From Nitrospinota bacterium (lineage in GTDB: Bacteria > UBA8248): a stretch of DNA of 19,380 nucleotides. Numbering within the stretch: position 1 is the first letter of the stretch; every line of letters starts with the position of its first letter. This document shows, one piece after another, positions 13,076-19,380 of the stretch. The translations under genes were made by a program, and so were the position numbers. Location: assembly GCA_011523725.1 (NCBI GenBank), contig WTGD01000335.1, positions 1 to 19,380 of the forward strand, in the 5' to 3' direction. The notes beneath the pieces were generated by a model. The model worked only from the letters and a program-made list of their open reading frames with translations. It did no database searches and was not told where the DNA came from.

Positions 13076-15943
13076 ATGAGAGAGAAAATGACGACGAACT
13101 ACAAGGAACTGCTGAACCTGCCCAAAACCTCGTTTCCCATGAAGGGGAACCTGCCCCAGCGCGAGCCGCAGATGCTCGAAACCTGGGAGGAGAAGGAGGT
13201 TTACGAGAAGATCAGGGACGCATCGCAGGGTCGGGTGAAATACGTTCTTCACGACGGCCCCCCCTATGCGAACGGGCATATCCACCTGGGCACGGTGCTG
13301 AACAAGATTTTGAAGGACGTCGTGGTGAAATCGAAGCAGATGGCCGGCTTCGACGCCGTCTATGTGCCGGGGTGGGATTGCCACGGTCTGCCGATCGAAC
13401 ACCAGGTGGACAAGGAGCTCGGCCGCAAGCGCTTCGAGATCGACGAGGTGCAAAAGCGCAGGATGTGCCGCGAATACGCCGAGAAATACATCGACATCCA
13501 ACGAGATGAGTTCAAGCGTCTGGGCGTCTTCGGGGACTGGGAGCGGCCCTACCTCACCATGAGCTACGACTACGAGGCCGCCACGGTGCGCGAGCTGGCG
13601 CGCTTCATCGAGCGCGGCAGCGTGTATCTGGGTCTCAAACCCGTGCACTGGGCGCCGGGTCTGAGGACCGCGCTGGCGGAAGCCGAAGTGGAATATGAGG
13701 ACGTCACCACGCCGAGCATCTACGTGAAGTTCCCCATCACCGAGGCTCAGCTTCCCGGCTGGGCGGGAAAAATTCCCGGTTTGGGTGAAGCCGGCCGGGG
13801 CCACCCGCTAAGCGTCCTTATCTGGACGACGACGCCCTGGACGCTGCCCGCCAATCTGGCGCTGGCGTTCAGTGAAACGCTTGAATACGGCGTGTTCCGA
13901 CACGGGGAAGAGTTGCTGATATTTCACGAGCATTTTCTGCCTCAGTTAAAAGCGTTGGCCGAAAAAGAGGGGATGAGCGGCGACTTCGAGAAGGTGGCAG
14001 GCTTTCAAGGAGGTGAGATCGAAAGCCTGCACGCCCGGCATCCCTGGGTGGAGCGCGATTCGCTGGTCGTGAAGGCCGATTACGTCACCCTCGATCAGGG
14101 AACGGGCGTCGTCCACACCGCGCCCGGCCACGGGCGCGAGGACTACGAGACCGGCCTCAAATACGGCCTCGAGGTCTACAGCCCCATTGCGGATGACGGG
14201 AAATTCACCGACGACGTGGCGCATTTCGGGGGTCAATTCGTCTTCGACGCCGACCCGAACATCATCGCGCATCTGCGCGAATCGGGCCGCCTGTTCGCGG
14301 TCGAGGATTACACCCACCCCTATCCGCACGACTGGCGCAGCCACAGGCCGACCATCTTCCGCGCGACGCCGCAGTGGTTCATCTCGATGGAGCACGGCGA
14401 TTTGAGGAAGCGCTCGCTAGAGGAGATTCGAAAGGTCGCCTGGGTGCCGCCCTGGGGCGAGGAGCGCATCTACGGCATGATCGAGAACAGGCCGGACTGG
14501 TGCATCTCGCGCCAGCGTTCCTGGGGCGTGCCCATCGTCGCCTTTCATTGCGAGGATTGCGCACACGTCGTCGTGGACGCGGAAGTGGCGCACCGCGTGG
14601 CCGATCTCATGGAAGAAGGCGGCGCGGATGTCTGGTTCGAGAGACAGGCCGCCGATCTTCTGCCGCCAGGTTTCACCTGCCCCGAATGCGGCGGCGCGTC
14701 TTTCAGGAAAGAGACCGACATTTTAGACGTGTGGTTCGACTCGGGCGTGAGCCAGGCGGCCGTCCTGGAGAAAAGAGAGGAGTTGACCTGGCCTTCGGAC
14801 ATGTATCTGGAGGGCAGCGATCAGCACCGGGGCTGGTTCCACAGCTCCCTGCTCGCCGCCGTCGGCGTGAGGGACGCCGCGCCCTACCGCGAGGTGCTCA
14901 CTCACGGCTACGTGGTGGACGGCAAGGGCAAGAAGATGAGCAAATCGCTGGGCAACACGATCGCGCCGGAAGAAATTATCAAGAAATATGGCGCCGAGAT
15001 ATTGAGGCTCTGGGTCGCCGGGGAGAATTACAGGGAGGACATCCGCATTTCCCCGCAGATTCTGGACCGCATGGCCGAGGCCTACCGCCGGATAAGGAAC
15101 ACGTGCCGCTTCCTGCTGGGCAATTTGCGGGATTATGAAAGTTTCGACCCTGGGGAGGATGCGGTTCCTCTGGCGGAGCGTATGGAGATCGACAGGCTCA
15201 TCATCAGCCGCTTGGACAAGCTCGTCGAGCGCGTGCGGCAGGCCTATGCGGACTATGAGTTTCACGCCGTCTACCATGCGCTCAACAACTTCTGCGCGGT
15301 CGATTTGTCCTCGTTCTATCTCGACGTGCTGAAAGACAGGCTCTACATCTCCCTGCCCGACGACGTGGACAGGGTATCGGGCGTCAGCACCATGCACGAG
15401 GTGCTGGACGCGCTCTTGCGCATGATGGCGCCGATTCTGCCCTTCACGGCGGAAGAAGCCTATCAACTGACGCCGAAACTCCACGGCGAGAGCATCCACC
15501 TGGCGTCCCTGCCCGAGGCCGACGCCGCGCGGCGCGACGAGGCGCTGGAGGAGAAGTGGGAGCCGCTTATGCGCGCGAGGGGCGAGGTGCTCAAGGCGCT
15601 CGAACTCGTCCGCCAGAATCAGGAGAAGGGCAAGGGGAGTTCTCTCAATTTCAGAGTGAGGCTCTTCGCAGAGGAGAAGATGCGCGAGAAGCTCGCGGCC
15701 CTGGAATCCGAGATGGAAGACGTGTTCATCGTCTCGGGCGCCGCGCTCGCCGGCGCCGGCGAGGCGCCCTCGGGCGATGCCTACCGGAGCGAGGAGGTAG
15801 AGGGTCTGGCCGTCGAGGTGAGCGAGGCGCGGGGGGCGAAATGCGCCATGTCCTGGAAAATCTCCGAAGACGTGGGCTCGGACCCCCGCTTCCCCGACCT
15901 CTCGGCGCGCTGCGCCCGCATCGTCGCGAAGGTGCTTTCGTGA
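13076..15943 (+). CDS. ileS: isoleucyl-tRNA synthetase
   Basis: This is a 955-residue class I synthetase that charges tRNA-Ile and edits Val. The HIGH motif is HIHLG (68-72) and the KMSKS motif 620-624. The CP1 editing domain shows LIWTTTPWTLPANLALAF and GTGVVHTAPGHGREDY. An internal four-cysteine site is complete (C492, C495, C535, C538). The C-terminal zinc site, CxxC-x16-CxxC in E. coli (902, 905, 922, 925), is here C923, S926, S943, C946, so half of the ligands are Ser although spacing is kept. The start may be ATG 13076 or ATG 13088; 13076 has AGAGG 4 nt ahead. The lspA gene overlaps its stop. Confidence 0.95.
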   Translation: MREKMTTNYKELLNLPKTSFPMKGNLPQREPQMLETWEEKEVYEKIRDASQGRVKYVLHDGPPYANGHIHLGTVLNKILKDVVVKSKQMAGFDAVYVPGWDCHGLPIEHQVDKELGRKRFEIDEVQKRRMCREYAEKYIDIQRDEFKRLGVFGDWERPYLTMSYDYEAATVRELARFIERGSVYLGLKPVHWAPGLRTALAEAEVEYEDVTTPSIYVKFPITEAQLPGWAGKIPGLGEAGRGHPLSVLIWTTTPWTLPANLALAFSETLEYGVFRHGEELLIFHEHFLPQLKALAEKEGMSGDFEKVAGFQGGEIESLHARHPWVERDSLVVKADYVTLDQGTGVVHTAPGHGREDYETGLKYGLEVYSPIADDGKFTDDVAHFGGQFVFDADPNIIAHLRESGRLFAVEDYTHPYPHDWRSHRPTIFRATPQWFISMEHGDLRKRSLEEIRKVAWVPPWGEERIYGMIENRPDWCISRQRSWGVPIVAFHCEDCAHVVVDAEVAHRVADLMEEGGADVWFERQAADLLPPGFTCPECGGASFRKETDILDVWFDSGVSQAAVLEKREELTWPSDMYLEGSDQHRGWFHSSLLAAVGVRDAAPYREVLTHGYVVDGKGKKMSKSLGNTIAPEEIIKKYGAEILRLWVAGENYREDIRISPQILDRMAEAYRRIRNTCRFLLGNLRDYESFDPGEDAVPLAERMEIDRLIISRLDKLVERVRQAYADYEFHAVYHALNNFCAVDLSSFYLDVLKDRLYISLPDDVDRVSGVSTMHEVLDALLRMMAPILPFTAEEAYQLTPKLHGESIHLASLPEADAARRDEALEEKWEPLMRARGEVLKALELVRQNQEKGKGSSLNFRVRLFAEEKMREKLAALESEMEDVFIVSGAALAGAGEAPSGDAYRSEEVEGLAVEVSEARGAKCAMSWKISEDVGSDPRFPDLSARCARIVAKVLS

Positions 15944-16449
15944 GCCGAAGGCCGGGGCTCAAGCCGTTTTTCCTCATCGCTGCTCTTTTCGCCCTGGCCG
16001 ATCAGGTAATCAAGCAAATCGTCGATAAAACCTTCACTCTCGGCGATTCTGTGGCCGTGATCCCGGGTTTTTTCAATCTGGTATATTTGAGAAATTCCGG
16101 CGGGGCGTTCAGCATTCTGGACGGCCTGCCTTCCCTGTGGGGACGTCTTTTCTTCATCTGCGCCACCCTGGCCGCGTTGGCCTTCGTCCTCTATCTATAC
16201 CGCACGCATTCGCCCGGAAACCTCTGGGCGAAAGCGGGCATGATTCTCGTTTTCGGCGGCGGCCTGGGGAATCTTGTCGACAGGGTCGCTTATGGCGAGG
16301 TGATCGACTATCTCCTGTTCTATTACGGGCAATACCATTGGCCCGCGTTCAACCTCGCGGACTCAGGGATAACGGTCGGAGTCGGACTGATGATAGTCGA
16401 CCTCTTGCGGGGCACGCCTGAATCCGCATCGGCAAGGGGGGGCGGATAG
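15940..16449 (+). CDS. lspA: lipoprotein signal peptidase (signal peptidase II)
   Basis: This is a 169-residue inner-membrane aspartyl peptidase that removes signal peptides from diacylglyceryl-prolipoproteins. It starts at a GTG overlapping the ileS stop. Signatures are RNSGGAFS (51-58), GNLVDRVAYGEVIDYL with D114, and FNLADSGITVG with D141; these two aspartates have the same numbers as in E. coli LspA. Four membrane segments are predicted near 9-28, 66-87, 98-112 and 142-157. The ileS-lspA order is common in bacteria. A longer in-frame reading back to 15556 lies inside ileS and carries no membrane or peptidase sequence, so it is rejected. Confidence 0.95.
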   Translation: MSRRPGLKPFFLIAALFALADQVIKQIVDKTFTLGDSVAVIPGFFNLVYLRNSGGAFSILDGLPSLWGRLFFICATLAALAFVLYLYRTHSPGNLWAKAGMILVFGGGLGNLVDRVAYGEVIDYLLFYYGQYHWPAFNLADSGITVGVGLMIVDLLRGTPESASARGGG

Positions 16450-16520
16450 GCCGCCGCGCCCGGCGCAGGGGAGCGATTCGTCCGGTAGAACAGCCGATTT
16501 TCTTACCCGGAGGGGTGGAA

Positions 16521-17063
16521 ATGCTGGGCCCTTTCCCGTTCTCGGGAACGCATGCGAGCCGGAACAAGCCCTCCGTAGGCTCGGCGACCAGGGCGCGCGG
16601 ATATGCGCGCCATTATCTGTGGAACGCGTCTATTTTCTGGGGCGTGGTTTCTCTCGTGTGCATATCGGGTCTGGGTTACCTGTTTGCGCAGCGCCCACTT
16701 AAGGAAGAAACGCTCTTCTACGCCGCCGCCTCGCTGCTGGGCGTTTTGCTCGCCTATTCGTTCTGGAGAACCTCGCGCGCGCTCATAGATCTGAGGAGCG
16801 AGCCCGTGAGTTTCGAGGGCCGGATCGCGTCCAAAAATGCTTACATCTTCTGGTACAAGATCGCGTTTCTGGAGGAGAAGTATTACCTCAACATCGTTCG
16901 CGGCATCGGTATGCGCCCGCTGACGCTCGGGAGCGGGAAAATCATCAAGGAAGGCTGGTTTCTGGCCGCACAGGGTTACCACGATCTCCTCGCGCCGGGC
17001 GATCAGGTCCGGGGGACGATATATATGAGAACGCGCGTCATCGGCGCCCTCATCAAGTTATGA
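16521..17063 (+). CDS. unknown two-helix membrane protein
   Basis: This is a 180-residue protein I do not recognise. Two hydrophobic segments lie near residues 36-56 and 64-83, a short loop between them, then a soluble C-terminal domain of about 95 residues, basic and beta-rich in character (EPVSFEGRIASKNAYIFW, GDQVRGTIYMRTRVIG) and ending in LIKL. The ATG at 16521 is used with GGAGGGG 5-6 nt ahead; a GTG at 16515 overlaps that site. It sits 71 nt after lspA, and its stop overlaps the rluD-like start by 4 nt, so it is translated with it. The C-terminal region could be a small beta-barrel facing the cytoplasm or the periplasm; orientation cannot be told. Confidence 0.7.
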   Translation: MLGPFPFSGTHASRNKPSVGSATRARGYARHYLWNASIFWGVVSLVCISGLGYLFAQRPLKEETLFYAAASLLGVLLAYSFWRTSRALIDLRSEPVSFEGRIASKNAYIFWYKIAFLEEKYYLNIVRGIGMRPLTLGSGKIIKEGWFLAAQGYHDLLAPGDQVRGTIYMRTRVIGALIKL

Positions 17064-18025
17064 GCATGGCAGTGGAGGGCGTAAGAACCCGGTCGCTGAC
17101 CTGCCATGAAGGCGCCAAGCGGGTCGATTCGTATCTGGCCCAGAGCCTGAAAGACCTCTCCCGCTCCCGCGTGCAGGGACTCATCCGGGACGGCATGGTG
17201 TCCGTCGATGGGAGAATCGAGACGAAAGCGGCGCACGCTCTTCCGAACGGTGCGCGCGTCGTGGTGACGCTGCCGCCTCCTGCGCCCTCCCATATCGAGG
17301 CCGAAGAGATTGCGCTCGATGTTCGTTTTGAGGACGCCCACCTTCTCGTGATTAACAAGCCGCCCGGCATGGTGGTTCACCCCGGTGCTGGCCAGCGCAA
17401 GGGAACCCTGGCAGCGGCGCTTCTGCATCACTGCAGGGGGCAGCTCTCGGGCATCGGCGGGGTGGAGAGACCCGGCATCGTTCACCGACTCGACAAGGAC
17501 ACGTCCGGCCTGCTGATAGCGGCGAAAACGGATGCCGCGCACGGAAGACTCTCCGCCGATCTGAAGGCGCGCCGTATACATCGTCACTATCTGGCCATCG
17601 TCCGGGGCATCCCCGCCCAGGGGGAGGGGACGATAGACGCCCCCATCGGCCGCCACCCCACACACAGGACGGCCATGGCGGTCGTGGAGAGCGGTCGCCG
17701 TGCGGTGACTCACTTCGCAATCCGTGAAGTGCTGGGAGACGCATCGCTTTTGGGCATAACGCTCGAGACGGGCAGAACGCATCAGATCAGGGTGCACATG
17801 AACCACATCGGGCATCCCGTGCTGGGCGATCCGGTGTACGGCCTGGGGCGGTTGCCAAGGGGGTCTCGCAAGAAGAGCAGATCGAATCAGCAGAGCCTCA
17901 TCGAGAGACAGGCCCTCCATGCGCACAAGCTGGTTTTCCGCCACCCCATCGACGGGGATGAGCGGGAGTTGATGGCCGAACCGCCGGCGGATTTCCTGGG
18001 GCTGCTGGAGCGTCTACGGGAGTAG
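17060..18025 (+). CDS. RluA-family pseudouridine synthase (RluD-like)
   Basis: This is a 321-residue RNA modification enzyme that turns uridine into pseudouridine, in large-subunit rRNA for RluD/RluC. An N-terminal S4 RNA-binding domain covers about 20-70 (RVDSYLAQ, SRSRVQGLIRDGMVSVDG). The catalytic domain has LLVINKPPGMVVHPG (95-109), HRLDKDTSGLL with catalytic D145, and GRTHQIRVHM. The presence of S4 and length favour RluD or RluC over RluA; which rRNA positions are modified cannot be decided. The ATG at 17060 overlaps the previous stop (ATGA). It is the last gene of the operon. Confidence 0.9.
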   Translation: MSMAVEGVRTRSLTCHEGAKRVDSYLAQSLKDLSRSRVQGLIRDGMVSVDGRIETKAAHALPNGARVVVTLPPPAPSHIEAEEIALDVRFEDAHLLVINKPPGMVVHPGAGQRKGTLAAALLHHCRGQLSGIGGVERPGIVHRLDKDTSGLLIAAKTDAAHGRLSADLKARRIHRHYLAIVRGIPAQGEGTIDAPIGRHPTHRTAMAVVESGRRAVTHFAIREVLGDASLLGITLETGRTHQIRVHMNHIGHPVLGDPVYGLGRLPRGSRKKSRSNQQSLIERQALHAHKLVFRHPIDGDERELMAEPPADFLGLLERLRE

Positions 18026-18224
18026 CGTTTCCCTTGGAAGCGCGTCGTCCCCGAGTCGTCCCAGGCGTTCTCAGAACTCGACTTCGCCCCATTCCTTGCC
18101 TATCGCGTTCGAGATATGCCATAAGAACTCCTGGCGCATATAGATACCATTTCAGGCATTCGAGTTCTCTGCTCTGGCATTTTGGAGGAGAGGCATCTCA
18201 TCTCTTTGAAAGTTGAGGGCTTAC
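18026..18224. other. intergenic region before the thiolase
   Basis: About 200 nt with no credible gene; a 60-codon plus-strand frame at 18034-18216 has no recognisable sequence. AGAACTCGA (18073-18081) and TCGAGTTCT (18160-18168) form a perfect 9-bp inverted repeat across 78 nt, possibly an operator pair or long-range hairpin. A weak promoter candidate is TTGCCT/CATAAG with an 18-nt spacer near 18097-18126. No terminator for the rluD-like gene is visible. Confidence 0.35.
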
Positions 18225-19380
18225 ATGAAAGAAGTCGTCATTCTCAGCAGCGTTCGTTCTCCGGGCGGAGCCTTCGGCGGCGCGCTCAAAGGCATGGCCG
18301 CCCCTGAGTTGGGCGTGCGCATCGCGCGGGAAGCCATCGCTCGATCGGGCGTGGAGCCGGAACATTTCGACGAGACCATCATCGGCCACGGCTGGCAGGC
18401 GGGCGTGGGTCCCAATTCGGCGCGGCTCATCTCGGTGGGCGCGGGTCTTCCCAAGGAGACGCCCGCCTACACGATCAACAAGCGCTGCGGCTCGAGCATC
18501 AAGGCCGCCGCCCTGGCCGCGCAGGCGATTCGCGCGGGCGATGCGGAGGTCGTCTTGGCCGGAGGCGTGGAGAGCACCTCCAACGTGCCCTTCGTGAACC
18601 CGGGCGCGCGGTGGGGGAACCGCTTCGGGCACGCGCAGTTCCTGGACCTGATCTACAAGGACGGCTATGAGGATCCGCTCTCGGGACAACTCATGGGCGT
18701 GACGGCGGAGAACCTGGTGGAAAAATACAACCTGAGCCGCGAGGAGCAGGACGAGTACGCGCTCGAAAGCCAGGAGAAGGCCGTGGCGGCCATCGAGGAC
18801 GGGAAGTTCACCGATGAGATCGTGCCGGTCGAACTCAAGGGGCGCAAGGGAGAAGTAACCTTCTTCGATAAGGACGAGACGCCGCGCAGCGGCATGTCGA
18901 TGGAAAAACTGGGCCGCCTCAGGCCCGTTTTCGATAAGAACGGCTCCGTTACCCCCGGTAACTCGTGCTGTCAGGCGGATGCGGCCTCCGCTCTCGTGCT
19001 GGCGTCCAGGGAAAAGGCGGACGAGTTGGGCGCGAAACCCATCGCCGTCCTGCGCGGCTACGCCTCAACGGGCGTGGAGCCCCGCTACATGGGATTGGGG
19101 CCTATTACGGCGATTCCGAAGGCGCTCGAACGCGCGGTGCTGGCGCTCGAAGACATGGATTTGATCGAGGTGAACGAGGCGTTCGCCGCCCAGGTCATCG
19201 CCTGTGAGCGCGAACTCGAGTGGGACAGAAAAAAGCTGAACGTGCACGGCGGCGCCATCGCGCTCGGTCATCCGGTGGGCGCTACGGGGGGCAAGATCAT
19301 CGCCACCTGCCTGAGCGCGCTCGAGCAAAGGGGCGGGCAGTTCGGCGTCGAGCGCGCCTGCATCGGCGGGGGCCAGGGTG
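18225..19380 (+). CDS. thiolase / acetyl-CoA acetyltransferase, cut by window end
   Basis: This is a thiolase-family enzyme, 385 residues visible with the stop beyond the window. It either condenses two acyl-CoAs or cleaves a 3-oxoacyl-CoA. C88 in NKRCGSSIKA is the acyl-accepting cysteine, N317 lies in EVNEAFA, H349 in GGAIALGHPVGATGG, and C379 in RACIGGGQG. These numbers almost coincide with Zoogloea thiolase (C89, N316, H348, C378), so only about a dozen residues are missing. One frame runs through all motifs, so there is no frameshift. The start ATG is preceded by TTGAGGGCTTAC, with GAGGG as ribosome site. It has its own upstream region of about 200 nt. Confidence 0.92.
   Translation, partial: MKEVVILSSVRSPGGAFGGALKGMAAPELGVRIAREAIARSGVEPEHFDETIIGHGWQAGVGPNSARLISVGAGLPKETPAYTINKRCGSSIKAAALAAQAIRAGDAEVVLAGGVESTSNVPFVNPGARWGNRFGHAQFLDLIYKDGYEDPLSGQLMGVTAENLVEKYNLSREEQDEYALESQEKAVAAIEDGKFTDEIVPVELKGRKGEVTFFDKDETPRSGMSMEKLGRLRPVFDKNGSVTPGNSCCQADAASALVLASREKADELGAKPIAVLRGYASTGVEPRYMGLGPITAIPKALERAVLALEDMDLIEVNEAFAAQVIACERELEWDRKKLNVHGGAIALGHPVGATGGKIIATCLSALEQRGGQFGVERACIGGGQG

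Noticed and set aside
18034..18216. 60-codon open frame between the rluD-like gene and the thiolase
   Set aside because: No ribosome site, no recognisable sequence and poor codon pattern; treated as intergenic.
18225..19380. Thiolase without stop codon as a pseudogene
   Set aside because: All active-site residues are in one frame and the missing end is explained by the edge of the window.

Overview
The window is a GC-rich bacterial chromosome segment (about 65% G+C in most genes, by eye) with short intergenic gaps, many GTG/TTG starts and ATGA/TAATG gene overlaps. Its mix of house-keeping genes and small-molecule catabolic genes (dehalogenase, hydrolases, crotonase, thiolase, sugar-type oxidoreductases) fits an uncultivated, metabolically versatile soil, sediment or marine bacterium from Proteobacteria or a neighbouring phylum (for example Tectomicrobia or Rokubacteria). 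That placement is inference with low confidence. I see no rRNA, tRNA, CRISPR array, transposase or integrase.

Layout. 1-195: leader with GC-rich hairpins. 196-1685: a Y-family DNA polymerase translationally coupled to a small two-CxxC protein. 1814-4393: two tandem paralogous Gfo/Idh/MocA oxidoreductases followed 12 nt later by a STAS-domain protein. 4444-5765: a haloalkane dehalogenase with all catalytic residues, then a cupin. 5783-5829: an inverted repeat. 5850-6266 (minus): a second, related cupin converging on the first. 6407-9319: two alpha/beta hydrolases and an enoyl-CoA hydratase/isomerase, the last two overlapping. 9395-10424 (minus): an AT-richer defence-type island. 10622-11176: a nitroreductase. 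11211-18025: an apparent operon with a strong sigma70-like promoter (M50 site-2 protease, trpS, ileS, lspA, unknown membrane protein, rluD-like pseudouridine synthase). 18225-19380: a thiolase cut by the window end.

The most interesting locus is 9395-10424. An Abi_2/AbiF-like HEPN protein with an R-x4-H motif is preceded on its own strand by a near-consensus promoter (TTGACA, 18 nt, TATATT) that would start a roughly 66-nt RNA. That RNA begins with one arm of an 8-bp stem and ends with the other arm plus a run of seven T, so it looks like a discrete terminated small RNA. The reading frame can be extended back through this RNA, but family alignment favours a GTG start at 10300, downstream of the terminator. 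The result is an independent small RNA gene followed by a HEPN toxin-like gene, the arrangement expected of an RNA-controlled abortive-infection or toxin-antitoxin module.

Other points of interest are an isoleucyl-tRNA synthetase whose C-terminal zinc site has lost two of four cysteines, two oxidoreductases using the D-x3-Y active-site variant, a STAS protein with Gly where the phosphorylated Ser would be, and the polymerase/CxxC pair.
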